Shown here: piece by piece, positions 8,482-17,776 of the stretch
Layout of the letters: the number at the start of each line of letters is the position of its first letter
Position numbering within the stretch: position 1 is the stretch's first letter
NCBI GenBank assembly: GCA_018675335.1
Contig: JABGYH010000001.1
Coordinates: forward strand, 186,908-250,907
Direction: 5' to 3'
Length of the DNA: 64,000 bases
Source of the DNA: Candidatus Woesearchaeota archaeon
Lineage (GTDB): Archaea; Nanobdellota; Nanobdellia; Woesearchaeales; UBA11576
The notes under the pieces: model-generated
Seen by the model: the letters and a program-made list of their open reading frames with translations, nothing else
Told to the model about the DNA's origin: nothing
The model's database searches: none
Program-made: the position numbers and the translations under genes

Positions 8482-8982
8482 TTATTTAGTTCTATCAAAA
8501 TCCTCAAGCATCTGGTAATACAAATCTCTTTTATTTGAATCAACAATAATCATTTGATCGGAATAACTTAATCTGTGTAAATTATTAAGAAGAAGACGTG
8601 CAGTACGCCCATTACCATCTACAAAGGGATGAATCCAAAGAAATTGATTATGAACAAACCAAGGATCTTCGTCAAACCTTGTTTCTAGCTCTCGCATAAG
8701 AGAAGGAATATTTCTTGGATCAGGTGCAACATGATCAGCAACTCTTACTTTAACTTTACGATAAGTTCCTGGATTAGAAAGCTGATCTTCCATAAGAATT
8801 CTGTGAAGTTCTAAAATTGAAAAATTACCCTCAGATCCTTTTAGATAATCAAATGCTCTATAATGATTAATGAAAGTGACACTTTCAACATCATGAGGAA
8901 TATCTTCAATGTTATTAGAGTTCATAATAAAATAAAGAAGATTTTCAATATTATAAGGAACAACTCTTGCAAAAGGTTTCAT
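8482..8982 (-). CDS. Fic-domain protein (probable AMPylase/nucleotidyl transferase), class II-like
   Basis: 166 residues from ATG 8982. An earlier TTG at 9057 is possible, but a TATA element (TTTATATT at 9005-9012) is centred 26 nt before 8982, as for a leaderless mRNA. The Fic motif HPFVDGNGRTAR starts at His118 and is complete, so catalytic transfer of a nucleotide or phosphate group is expected. Upstream, SNNIED (residues 22-27) occupies the place of the class II inhibitory motif S/TxxxEG/N, with Asp replacing Gly/Asn. This is shorter than most class II Fic proteins and has no C-terminal winged helix. No antitoxin gene is adjacent. Targets unknown. Confidence 0.88.
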   Translation of the reverse strand: MKPFARVVPYNIENLLYFIMNSNNIEDIPHDVESVTFINHYRAFDYLKGSEGNFSILELHRILMEDQLSNPGTYRKVKVRVADHVAPDPRNIPSLMRELETRFDEDPWFVHNQFLWIHPFVDGNGRTARLLLNNLHRLSYSDQMIIVDSNKRDLYYQMLEDFDRTK

Positions 8983-9123
8983 ACCAAATAAAGTTAAAAA
9001 GAACAATATAAACTCTTCGGAATAAAAACAACACCTAGACCAAAAAAAATATAACAATATAACAAAACTTATTGTAGATAACCTAAAACAACAAAAAAAG
9101 AAGAATAAAAAAAATTAAAAAAT

Positions 9124-10524
9124 TTATTTCAACTTCGTAATTGATGGTGGTCTGTTCCTATTAATTACTTTCACATTAACTACTTGTGAATCTTCTTCTC
9201 CACTTAAGTCTTTTACAGTAACAGTTACAGTATATTCTCCTGCACCATCATAGTCAGTTTGTTTTGTAGCAGCACTCATAAAACCTTCAAATGATACAGA
9301 TAATTTATCACCATCTTCATCTGATGCTTTAGGAGTAATTTCTACAACTTCACCTTCGTATACAATAATATCTTTAATATCTGATAAAACTGGTGCAGAA
9401 TTAATTTTATTTACTACTACCTTTACATCCTTACTAACTTTTGCTTTTCCATCACTAGCTTCAACTGTAATTGTTTTAGTTCCAAAATCACCTTTAACAG
9501 TTACCCATTCGCCTTTTTCATCAAATGGCGATTCAAAAGTAACAGTTACAGAATCTCCGTCAGGATCAGCAACTTTTGCAGTAATTACTGCTTTTTGTTT
9601 TTCATCAACAACAACTGTATCAGGAGTTACTAATTGAGGAGGTCTATTTACATCTTCAACTGTTAATGTAATAGTTTTCTCATCTGTTTCTCCATCAGGA
9701 TCTTGGCACACAAATTTGATTGCATGAGTTCCAGCATCTTCAAAACTTAATTCTTTTTGTGCAGAAGTCATAAATCCTGAAATGTATAATTTTAATTTAT
9801 CCCCATCAGGATCAGAACAACTTACATCTAAGTTTACTGTTTCTCCTTCTTTTGCAAAAACATCTTCTGCTCCAACTAATTTTGGAGGGGAATTAGTTTT
9901 TAAAAGTTCAATACAAAATGTTCTTTCATCGTAAAATTCTCCATCTGAAAGTTTTACTTTAGACCAAATAATTCCTGCATCTCCTTTAACAGTTTGCCAT
10001 GCGCCTTGATTATTAAATGGTTCAAAAAATGTCCATAATAATTTTCCTGCAGGACCAATGTCTTTGTCAGGATCATATCCTTCAGGTCTTAAACTTACTA
10101 AACTACCTTCATCTTGCACAAATGTACAATCTCCCACGGAATCTTTTGATTCAGTACTAGTGGGTTTTGGAACTACTGAAGGAACTACGGTTGGTGCATT
10201 AAATACAACAGTTCCTTGTTCACAATAATCCGAATATGGTTCTAATTTCATAATGCTATAATCATATGAATTTTGATTACAATATTGATCGTCCACTATA
10301 CAACTTCCTTCAGGAAATAAATATCTACACTCATCTCTTGAGAAAAAGTATTTGGTATAGTGTTCTGCATCTTCTTGATTTAAGAATGTTTGTGGATCTT
10401 GTAAAGCACCATAAACAATTAATGATAAAGCAAATAATGCAATAACAAACGTTGTTAGCAAAAACGTCTTTTTCTTAGACGAAATTCCTTTTTTTAAAAA
10501 AACATGTTTTTTTCTTACAGTCAT
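9124..10524 (-). CDS. Membrane-anchored surface protein with cadherin/Ig-like repeats
   Basis: 466 residues with GAGGTG SD before ATG 10524. A basic N-terminus and one hydrophobic segment (about 20-40) serve as signal or anchor. A Cys-containing domain (residues ~45-90) and a short Pro/Thr linker follow, then four or more beta-sandwich repeats of ~80-90 residues. Each repeat contains an acidic DPDGD-type motif (SDPDGDKL, ADPDGDSV, SDEDGDKL) typical of calcium-binding cadherin-like domains, and an R/S-PP start (NRPPQL, NSAPVL). A surface or adhesion role is inferred. It lies 52 nt downstream of its paralogue and shares the block around DIGPAGKLLW and GAWQTVKGD with it. Confidence 0.75.
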   Translation of the reverse strand: MTVRKKHVFLKKGISSKKKTFLLTTFVIALFALSLIVYGALQDPQTFLNQEDAEHYTKYFFSRDECRYLFPEGSCIVDDQYCNQNSYDYSIMKLEPYSDYCEQGTVVFNAPTVVPSVVPKPTSTESKDSVGDCTFVQDEGSLVSLRPEGYDPDKDIGPAGKLLWTFFEPFNNQGAWQTVKGDAGIIWSKVKLSDGEFYDERTFCIELLKTNSPPKLVGAEDVFAKEGETVNLDVSCSDPDGDKLKLYISGFMTSAQKELSFEDAGTHAIKFVCQDPDGETDEKTITLTVEDVNRPPQLVTPDTVVVDEKQKAVITAKVADPDGDSVTVTFESPFDEKGEWVTVKGDFGTKTITVEASDGKAKVSKDVKVVVNKINSAPVLSDIKDIIVYEGEVVEITPKASDEDGDKLSVSFEGFMSAATKQTDYDGAGEYTVTVTVKDLSGEEDSQVVNVKVINRNRPPSITKLK

Positions 10525-10576
10525 TTAAACACCTCGAGTTTTAATTAATAAATTTATTTAATAATAACAATAACAA

Positions 10577-11461
10577 TTATTTACCATATTTTGCACAATA
10601 ACAAGTGCGAGTTAAATTATTTTTAGTTTTTGTTTCACAATCACTCGCGAGATCATTTTCAAAATTATTTTCAAGAATAATTGTTTTCGCAGTTTCATCA
10701 GATTCGATAGTATTCCAAAAAGCATCTTCAGAAATAATAACTTTAACTCCTGATTTTTCTAAAACCACTAAATCAATATCAGATTTGATTTCATTAATTT
10801 TAATTGATAAATTTTCTGATTCAACAGATGATTGATAAACAACAATTGACTGATCAACTGGCGAACTAATAGATTTTTTAATTTCTTGTTGTGATTTCAT
10901 TATTTCAGGCATTAAAACTTCAACTGTTGTTCTTGCAGTATCAACTCCTCCAAAGCCATCTTCACAAATTACATCAACATAATATAATCCAGGAGGTTCA
11001 TAATTTAATGAATTTATTTCACGACCATTAACTGCATATGAAACCGAAACAATATCCCCATCAGGATCATAACAATATGAATTCAAAGTTTTTGATTGAC
11101 CTCGAATCATTTTAACAGAATCAACATATTCTATAATCGGGTTTTGATTATTATTTAATACTTCAACACAAGCATTCCGAACATCCGTAAATTCACCATC
11201 AGTAACACTCACCCAAAAATCAAATATTCCTCTTTGACCTTTTTTTGTCTGCCATATTCCTGCTGAATCGAAGGGAGATCCAAATTCCCAAATTAATTCA
11301 CCTGCAGGCCCAATATCTGAATCAGGATCTTGTGCTTCAGGATCTAACTGAACTAAATCACCTTCATAAACAACAATCCCGCAATTAGATTCGCCATTTA
11401 TAGATGACACTAATAGAATAAATAGAAATCCAAAAATAACTAATAACTTATTTAATTTCAT
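10577..11461 (-). CDS. Secreted protein with cadherin/Ig-like repeats, paralogue of the next gene
   Basis: 294 residues from ATG 11461 (a GTG two codons earlier is also possible; a GTGGGTGG purine-rich site precedes both). A clear signal peptide (residues ~1-24, ending near NGES) is followed by two domains with DPDSDIGPAGELIWEFGSPFD, GIWQTKKGQRG and YDPDGDIVSV, matching the downstream neighbour block for block. The C-terminal ~100 residues (SSPVDQSIVVYQSS onward) lack repeats and end with a Cys pair (RTCYCAKYGK). Probably part of the same cell-surface system as 9124-10524. Confidence 0.72.
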   Translation of the reverse strand: MKLNKLLVIFGFLFILLVSSINGESNCGIVVYEGDLVQLDPEAQDPDSDIGPAGELIWEFGSPFDSAGIWQTKKGQRGIFDFWVSVTDGEFTDVRNACVEVLNNNQNPIIEYVDSVKMIRGQSKTLNSYCYDPDGDIVSVSYAVNGREINSLNYEPPGLYYVDVICEDGFGGVDTARTTVEVLMPEIMKSQQEIKKSISSPVDQSIVVYQSSVESENLSIKINEIKSDIDLVVLEKSGVKVIISEDAFWNTIESDETAKTIILENNFENDLASDCETKTKNNLTRTCYCAKYGK

Positions 11462-11680
11462 AACCACCCACTCTTTTTAAACAATCTTTAACAATATATT
11501 TTTGTAACTTCAAACATATTTATAGTTAACTACTCGTTTAAAAATAAAATTTAAAACTCTTAATTAAAATTAATTTGTTTAATAAATAAGTTAAAATCAA
11601 AAAATAGATCTAATTCATAAACAAATAAAATCGTCATCAAATAGTTAAAATTTATAAACCAACTCCCATTTTAAAAAAAC

Positions 11681-12349
11681 ATGTTAAAAAAAACAATAAG
11701 TAGTTTAAAAGAGGTAAACAAACAAAAAGACAACTTAAAAAACATAGAACAATTAATAATACAAATTTCTAATAAGTTAGACTTAACTAACGTAAATAAA
11801 TTCTACACAAATTACAAAAAAAGATTCAAAGGAATTCAAATTAAATCAAATTTGACAAAGCCAAATTTAAAAGAATCAAAAATCAATTTTTTTTCAATAA
11901 TAATAAATAATAAAAATCAAATTAATTCTTCAATTCTCAATTGCAAATCTAAAAATAATTTTGTCGAATTAATAATTCCCACAAACATTTTTGAAAAAAT
12001 TCACTTATCTCAAATAGAGAGAGTTAATAGAATTATTCTTAATATTAAATCTCCAACTGACTTAAAAAATATTAAAACCCATTTTGCAACACTCGTAGCA
12101 AATAGATTTTATCCTATTTTTAGAGGAGTTCCATTCTGCAATGAGACTAGTTTAATCCAACACAATTATGACTTATTCACCAATAAAATAGAACATAAAA
12201 ATAAAAATATTACTTGTCAAAAATGCATTTTCAAAAAATATTGCGAGCCAAATAATAAATTCCCACTCAAACCAATAAAAAATAAAATAAAATTTAAAGA
12301 AATACTAGAATTTTTAGAACAAAATGAAAATATTATTAACAGGATTTAA
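11681..12349 (+). CDS. Cys-containing partner of the downstream radical SAM protein, function unknown
   Basis: 222 residues, Lys/Asn-rich. The C-terminal third carries FRGVPFC and then ITCQKCIFKKYC (C-x2-C-x5-C), an arrangement suited to iron-sulphur or zinc binding. Its last 26 nt overlap the start of the radical SAM gene, so the two are translated together and probably act together. I do not recognise a named family; the cysteine ligands and the overlap are the evidence for a redox or substrate-presenting role. Confidence 0.7.
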   Translation: MLKKTISSLKEVNKQKDNLKNIEQLIIQISNKLDLTNVNKFYTNYKKRFKGIQIKSNLTKPNLKESKINFFSIIINNKNQINSSILNCKSKNNFVELIIPTNIFEKIHLSQIERVNRIILNIKSPTDLKNIKTHFATLVANRFYPIFRGVPFCNETSLIQHNYDLFTNKIEHKNKNITCQKCIFKKYCEPNNKFPLKPIKNKIKFKEILEFLEQNENIINRI

Positions 12350-13589
12350 TCTGCAAGAGGACAGTTTCCCCTTAGGCTTAACTTATCTAAAAAGTTTTGC
12401 GCAAAAAAACAATTCACTTAATCAATTTATAATTAAAGAATTTTCTTTTGGAAACAGATTTAGTTATGACATTAACAAAAATATTGAACTCCAAGCACTA
12501 ACCTACATTATTTTACAAAAACCAGATGTTGTCGCATTTAGTTGTTATATTTGGAGTATTGAAGTAATCAAAAATATGGCAAGAGCAATAAAAACTATCA
12601 ACCCAAAAATTAAAATTATTTTAGGAGGGGTTGAAGTTAATGAGTCTGCACTCACAAAGCATATTGAGTTTGTAATTCAGGGCGAAGGAGAACTTGCATT
12701 TTCAAATTTAATTACTCAATTAAACAAGAAATCCCCTAACCTAAATAGCGTTCCTAATTTAATATACAAAAAAAATAATAAAATCATTAAAACAAAAAAA
12801 ATAGCTCTTAAAAATTTAGATGATATTCCCTTTCCCTACAGACTTAAAGAAAAAGACACATATCATTCTATCAAAATAGAAACAACAAGAGGTTGTCCTT
12901 ACTCTTGCAAATATTGTTTTTATGCAGAATGTGAAAAACCAAGGGAATTTTCATTTAATTACTTAAAAAAAAATATTGCATACTTATTTAAAAACTACCA
13001 ATTCAAAAGTTTAACTATTCTTGACGCTAATTTAAATATTAATAAAACTCGACTTAAAAAAGTTTTAGAAATCATTCAAAAAAATTGTAAAAACAAAAAA
13101 CTTTCAGTAAACTTTGAATTAAAACCTGAATTAATAGACCAAGAATTAATAACACAACTTGAATCTTTTAATTTAAATATTAATGTCGAATTAGGACTTC
13201 AATCAACCGATCAAACAGTTTTAAAAAGCTCAGGAAGATCATATGACTTAAAAAAAGTAAAAACTGCTTTGCACCTACTTGATACTGCAAAATTTAAATC
13301 TAAAATTGATTTAATGTATGGGTTGCCTGGAGACACTTTTTTAAAATTTCTTAATTCTGCAAAATTTATTTTAAATAATTCAAGAAAACAAAACCAACTT
13401 AGAGCTCATCATTTCATGCTCCTTAATAATACTCAATTTTTTAGAGAACAAGAGAACCACAAATTACAAAGATTTAACCAAAATAATAGCAGTTTAATTA
13501 TTAAAACTAATTCTCAAGATGCAGTAGACTTAGAAATGATAAATTTATTCACTCATTCTTTAAATGAAGAACTCAAACTCACAAAATAA
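12324..13589 (+). CDS. B12-binding-domain radical SAM protein
   Basis: 421 residues. The first ~140 residues form a cobalamin-binding-type Rossmann domain (MKILLTGF, PLGLTYLKSF, DVVAFSCYIWS, IILGGVE, GEGELAFSNL); the canonical DxHxxG is not evident, so base-off B12 binding is uncertain. The radical SAM core begins near residue 190 with TTRGCPYSCKYC (CxxxCxxC, cluster ligands intact) and continues with VELGLQSTDQTVLKSSGR and DLMYGLPGDT, typical of the family. Substrate unknown: such enzymes include methylases, methylthiotransferases and tailoring enzymes. It overlaps the preceding Cys-rich gene. Confidence 0.87.
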   Translation: MKILLTGFNLQEDSFPLGLTYLKSFAQKNNSLNQFIIKEFSFGNRFSYDINKNIELQALTYIILQKPDVVAFSCYIWSIEVIKNMARAIKTINPKIKIILGGVEVNESALTKHIEFVIQGEGELAFSNLITQLNKKSPNLNSVPNLIYKKNNKIIKTKKIALKNLDDIPFPYRLKEKDTYHSIKIETTRGCPYSCKYCFYAECEKPREFSFNYLKKNIAYLFKNYQFKSLTILDANLNINKTRLKKVLEIIQKNCKNKKLSVNFELKPELIDQELITQLESFNLNINVELGLQSTDQTVLKSSGRSYDLKKVKTALHLLDTAKFKSKIDLMYGLPGDTFLKFLNSAKFILNNSRKQNQLRAHHFMLLNNTQFFREQENHKLQRFNQNNSSLIIKTNSQDAVDLEMINLFTHSLNEELKLTK

Positions 13590-13754
13590 AAACCCATAAA
13601 ATAAATACAACAAATATAGAAAATAAAAAACAAAACCTCAAATTTAATTATCATAACAAATCCAACATATATTTATCAGCACAATAATTCTTTTAATATT
13701 CTAATTTCAAAACTAAATCTATTAAAAAAATATTAACAATAAAAGGGTGATCAT

Positions 13755-15197
13755 TTGGCATACTATGCAGATAATTTAAGAATTGCAGTTACAGGAAACA
13801 TAGGCAGTGGAAAATCAACATTATGCGATTTCTTATCAAGTCCAAGAATGAAAGATACCCTTCTTAGAACTCTACCTCCAAATGGAATTTACGGAGTTCA
13901 TCAATTTTCAGAAATTTTTAATGATGCAGGACTTGCAGATTTTTATAAAGATCCTAAAGCACATGCATTCGAAGCCCAAATTGAATTCTTTAATGGCCGT
14001 CTTGAACGAGAACATCAAATTAGAAATTGCAGAGGAATCGTTCTTGAAGACAGAACTCTTAGAGAAGATTATTTTATTTTTGGTATGGCACAAAGAGAAT
14101 TAGGCCACATGTCTGAAGCGCAATTTGCAGTATATCAAAGAACATTTGATTTAATGACTCGTGAAATTGAGGAACCTGATTTAATGGTTTATTTAAGAGC
14201 TGATATTGACACATTAATGTCCAGAATTTCAACTCGCGGAAGAGATATGGAAAAACAAATTCCTCGAGAATATATTGAAAAACTCAACCAACTTTATGAA
14301 GCATTTGTCGCACAGCATATAACTTGTCCAGTTATTTTCGTTGATGCAAATGAAGATATTGAAGAAAGAAGTTATTTAGAAGATACTGCTCAAAAAATAG
14401 TGGACACAATAAACCGACTTGATTTAAGAATAAGAACTCCTGGATTAATTGATTGGATATCGCTCCCGGAAACACTTGCAACATCAAGAGCAATTCACGC
14501 AGAAAACATTTTAAGAGAGTATTTAGCAGCGCATCCTTCATTAATAACTATCGCAGGAAATGTCGCATTAGGTAAATCTTCTTTAACTGCAAACTTAGCC
14601 CAAGCATTAGATTTACAAGGATTATATGAAAATCCAGAAAAAAATCCGCTTTTATATCCATTCTTAGCAGACAAACCAACTCATTGTTTACAATTACAAA
14701 GAAATTTTTTAGAATTTCGTTCTGCACAAAGAATACAAGGCAAATCTGGTAATACAAGTTATATTAAAGATAGATCCCTCCCAGAAGATATTCTCGCATT
14801 TAGCAGAGCTTTCAAAGAACAAGGAATACTAAAACCCAGAGAATATGATGTTTTAATGGCTGAATTTAGACGAGCAAATGAACAACTACCACAAGCAGAT
14901 TTAATGATTCATCTAAAAGCACCAGGTGACTTTTCTTGGCAACGAATACTTCAAAGAGGGAGACCTGCAGAAATAGAAGGAGGTTGGACTCCTGAAGAAA
15001 TTAATGCATTAGCAAAAATTTATCAAACATTCACAACTGATGTTGTAACTTCAGGATTTCATAAAGGTCCAATAATTGAAATACCTGTTCAACATGTAGA
15101 TACTAATTTAAGAATTCATTTAGGTTATGTTTGTGAACAAATGTATCAAGCACTATCAGGAAAAAGAATTACTTATACCACTAATTCAAAACTATAA
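13755..15197 (+). CDS. Two fused deoxynucleoside-kinase domains
   Basis: 480 residues from TTG 13755; a strong SD (AGGGTGAT) lies 5 nt before the TTG and no ATG fits. Domain 1 (about 5-225) has P-loop TGNIGSGKST, EDRTLREDYFIF and lid RGRDMEKQIPREY. Domain 2 (about 255-470) has AGNVALGKSS, KDRSLPEDILAF and lid RGRPAEIEGG. Both match the deoxynucleoside kinase family (P-loop; E/DRS-x-x-x-D; Arg-rich lid), which phosphorylates deoxynucleosides for salvage, cytoplasmic. Both copies keep the phosphate-binding Lys, so both may be active, perhaps on different bases. The usual family protein is about 200-230 residues, so this is a duplicated, fused form. Confidence 0.85.
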   Translation: MAYYADNLRIAVTGNIGSGKSTLCDFLSSPRMKDTLLRTLPPNGIYGVHQFSEIFNDAGLADFYKDPKAHAFEAQIEFFNGRLEREHQIRNCRGIVLEDRTLREDYFIFGMAQRELGHMSEAQFAVYQRTFDLMTREIEEPDLMVYLRADIDTLMSRISTRGRDMEKQIPREYIEKLNQLYEAFVAQHITCPVIFVDANEDIEERSYLEDTAQKIVDTINRLDLRIRTPGLIDWISLPETLATSRAIHAENILREYLAAHPSLITIAGNVALGKSSLTANLAQALDLQGLYENPEKNPLLYPFLADKPTHCLQLQRNFLEFRSAQRIQGKSGNTSYIKDRSLPEDILAFSRAFKEQGILKPREYDVLMAEFRRANEQLPQADLMIHLKAPGDFSWQRILQRGRPAEIEGGWTPEEINALAKIYQTFTTDVVTSGFHKGPIIEIPVQHVDTNLRIHLGYVCEQMYQALSGKRITYTTNSKL

Positions 15198-15241
15198 AAT
15201 AAATTTAAAAAATATAGAAAATAAAAAAACAATAAAATTAT

Positions 15242-16867
15242 TTAATCAAACAAATTCATAACTGTTTGTGCTGCAGACTTATCTGCCCAAAAATAAGATC
15301 CTTCAGGAGTTTCATTGAAATGACCACTATCATCTAACCAAGAGTGAGTTGCTAAAACTCCAAATGAATTTCCTTTAGCTCCACCATTATGAACATTTGC
15401 AAAATAACTATGCAATTTCTCAATTGATCCTTGTCTTAAAACTGACTTAACACTTCCCGGACCGCCATTATAATATGCATATGTAAAAAATAAAACTTCT
15501 TCAGGTGTAACTTGAGAAGAATCAATACCATATTTTTCTAAATGTTTGTAAAATAACATTTGTCGACTACCCATTTCAGCAACAAATGCTTCAAATGCAA
15601 ATTCTTTATCGTTAAATCTTGCAGTTTGAACTGATTGTCCTTTTTCATTCGTTGCATACGCCAACCTAAAATTAGCTTTAAATTCTTTATCTAAAAAACC
15701 TCTCCTAACAATATGTTTAAAATTACTTCCGAAAGTATCTAGACCATAATTTTGAAAACCATGTAATGATCGATAACTAGAATGATCAACATTTAGACTG
15801 TGCCCTTCTGCAGAAAGTGCTGCAACTAAAAAAGTCATAGGTAAATGAGTATTATATTTTGTTCCAACTCTATCCAACACTCTTTGTTGTGCAGAATAAA
15901 GTGCAGCAATATGTTCTAAATCAGTAGAATCATCTGCAAACCCAAATAAAGTTGATACTTTAATAGTTGGAAATGATCCTTTAATTTTTCCTAACATTTC
16001 TCCTTTTAATTTTTGATTTTTTTCAGGATGCAGTTTTATTTTATGTCCATTTTCAATTACTTGACGAGCATAATCTATTGCAGAAGAATCATATTTAATT
16101 CCAAGTCTTTCCACCTCTCGATTGACTTGCGCTTCAAAAAGTTCTTCTCCTTGTAATTTTGTAGTCACAGGAGGTAGAGGTTCTTGAACTACTGGTTTAT
16201 CTAATTCAACAACCGGATCAGACCCGCCAAATATTACTCCGATTCCTTTCAAAAAAATATAAGCAGATAATCCTAGAGTTCCTAAATCTCGGCCAAATTG
16301 TCTTCGACATCTAGCATTTCTTTTTTTATCATAAGGTTCTACTCCTTCTGCACCAAAATATTGAGATATTTTACTTTTAGTTTGACGATATAATCTAGAA
16401 AATAAATTTGAACCTTTTTCTAACTTTGTTAATTCTGTTCCTTCTTCTGCTTCAAACACAGGGGATTCAGAATCAGTTCTCTCAAGAGAATTAATAACTT
16501 GTTTAACTCCTGATTTTTCCTTTTTATCAATTAATTTATATGGAATTTTCAAAATACCTTTTGCAAGTCTACCCGCAACTCGAACTGTTGATTCTGCAAC
16601 TCTTCCAAAAACTTCAGATCCAACATAAGTAGAATAAGTTAATAATCCTGATGTTAAATAAGCCAGTCCAAATCCAATTTTACCTAAATTAGTACTTCGT
16701 GAAGGCTTAGAGTTACGAATATAATCAGATCTTTTTCTTGCAATCCAATTATGAGGCGTAAAAACTATATTTTCTAAACTTTTATTTTCAAAAACATTAT
16801 TAGTGGCAATGTGCGATCTAATAATTGCATCACCCACTCTATTTCCAGATAATTTTTTCTCTAACAT
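15242..16867 (-). CDS. Lytic-transglycosylase-like (lysozyme-fold) protein with long N-terminal region
   Basis: 541 residues from ATG 16867; a TATA box (ATATTTAAAT, plus-strand 16888-16897) is centred 26 nt upstream, which decides against the earlier ATT. Residues ~1-190 are basic and low in similarity to anything I know; residues ~200-220 (LGLSAYIFLKGIGVIFGG) could span a membrane. The last ~220 residues look like a goose-lysozyme/SLT domain: AALSAEGHSLNVD supplies a candidate catalytic Glu and FFTYAYYNGGPGSV matches the A-x-YN-x-G-P-G block of lytic transglycosylases. Archaea lack peptidoglycan, so the substrate may be bacterial walls or another glycan. Domain call moderately sure, function inferred. 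Confidence 0.6.
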   Translation of the reverse strand: MLEKKLSGNRVGDAIIRSHIATNNVFENKSLENIVFTPHNWIARKRSDYIRNSKPSRSTNLGKIGFGLAYLTSGLLTYSTYVGSEVFGRVAESTVRVAGRLAKGILKIPYKLIDKKEKSGVKQVINSLERTDSESPVFEAEEGTELTKLEKGSNLFSRLYRQTKSKISQYFGAEGVEPYDKKRNARCRRQFGRDLGTLGLSAYIFLKGIGVIFGGSDPVVELDKPVVQEPLPPVTTKLQGEELFEAQVNREVERLGIKYDSSAIDYARQVIENGHKIKLHPEKNQKLKGEMLGKIKGSFPTIKVSTLFGFADDSTDLEHIAALYSAQQRVLDRVGTKYNTHLPMTFLVAALSAEGHSLNVDHSSYRSLHGFQNYGLDTFGSNFKHIVRRGFLDKEFKANFRLAYATNEKGQSVQTARFNDKEFAFEAFVAEMGSRQMLFYKHLEKYGIDSSQVTPEEVLFFTYAYYNGGPGSVKSVLRQGSIEKLHSYFANVHNGGAKGNSFGVLATHSWLDDSGHFNETPEGSYFWADKSAAQTVMNLFD

Positions 16868-17051
16868 ATCAATAATAAAAAAAAGCAATCATATTTAAAT
16901 CTTTCCATTAAACACTACTGCACAGTGAGAACAGGGCATAGAACGTCAAAACAAGTTATATAACTAACCGAGCCATTTAAAAAGGAATTATTTAAAAAGA
17001 AAAGAATAATAACTTTAAAAATACAAAATAAGCAAAAAGAGGTGTGTCAAA

Positions 17052-17759
17052 CTGCTTAATTTTAATAAAAGAATATTTGTCGGCGTAACTTGTACATCAA
17101 ACAAACGCAAAAAAGACCATTGGAAAGACCAAATTAAAGAGATCAATAAATTTAAAATCAATAAAATAGCATTATTTCCAACAACTCTAACTAAACAAGA
17201 AAGAAAACCCCTATATGCAGCATTAGAAAAATCCTGCGTTACTCAAATTAAATTAGTTCATATGAGAGTCGAAGATTTTACCCCTTCTGAAGTTAATTAT
17301 CTTCATAAAAGATTTAAAACATTTTATTTTAATTGTCATGAAAACAGTTTTGATTATTTTTATAAAAAATTTAAAGAATTTAGAAAAAACATAGTTCTTG
17401 AACTAAATTACAACAACATAATAGAAAATAAAACTGAACCAAACAAAGCAGGTGGTTTTTGTATTGACTTAGCGCATTTTACCGCGGCAAGAGATCTAAA
17501 AAAAATAGAATATGATTATGTCATGAACCATGCCAAAAATACAAAATTTCACGCAAACCACTTAAATGGATACAGTAAAAAAAGAAAAAGAGATCTTCAT
17601 TTTATAACTAACAAAAATCAATTTGATTTTCTAAAAAATCTTCCAAAACAAATTTTTAGTACTGACATTGCACTCGAACTCGAAAACAAAATAGAAACTC
17701 AACTAAAATTTAAAAAATACATTGCAACAATGCTAAATAAAAAATTCAATATCAAATAA
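17052..17759 (+). CDS. Sugar-isomerase/endonuclease-IV-like TIM-barrel protein with non-AUG start
   Basis: The first in-frame ATG is at 17262, but coding sequence clearly continues upstream (RIFVGVTCTSN, a first barrel strand). The only well-placed start is CTG 17052, 7 nt after a GAGGTG SD, giving 235 residues; there is no ATG, GTG or TTG in frame there. Barrel-like strands follow: NKIALFPTT, QIKLVHMRVEDF, TFYFNCHE, IVLELNY, GFCIDLAHF (D-x-x-H metal site), FHANHLNGYS and a later DLHFI. This matches the xylose-isomerase-like/AP endonuclease barrel superfamily; the exact reaction is unknown. Start is the uncertain part. Confidence 0.6.
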   Translation: MLNFNKRIFVGVTCTSNKRKKDHWKDQIKEINKFKINKIALFPTTLTKQERKPLYAALEKSCVTQIKLVHMRVEDFTPSEVNYLHKRFKTFYFNCHENSFDYFYKKFKEFRKNIVLELNYNNIIENKTEPNKAGGFCIDLAHFTAARDLKKIEYDYVMNHAKNTKFHANHLNGYSKKRKRDLHFITNKNQFDFLKNLPKQIFSTDIALELENKIETQLKFKKYIATMLNKKFNIK

Positions 17760-17776
17760 TAAATTTAAAAAAATAT

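Noticed and set aside
8983-9057. Fic protein starting at TTG 9057
   Set aside because: The TATA box at 9005-9012 sits 26 nt before ATG 8982, inside this supposed extension.
16889-17051. tRNA or small RNA in the somewhat GC-richer stretch near 16918-16975
   Set aside because: No cloverleaf pairing or T-arm motif could be found by eye.
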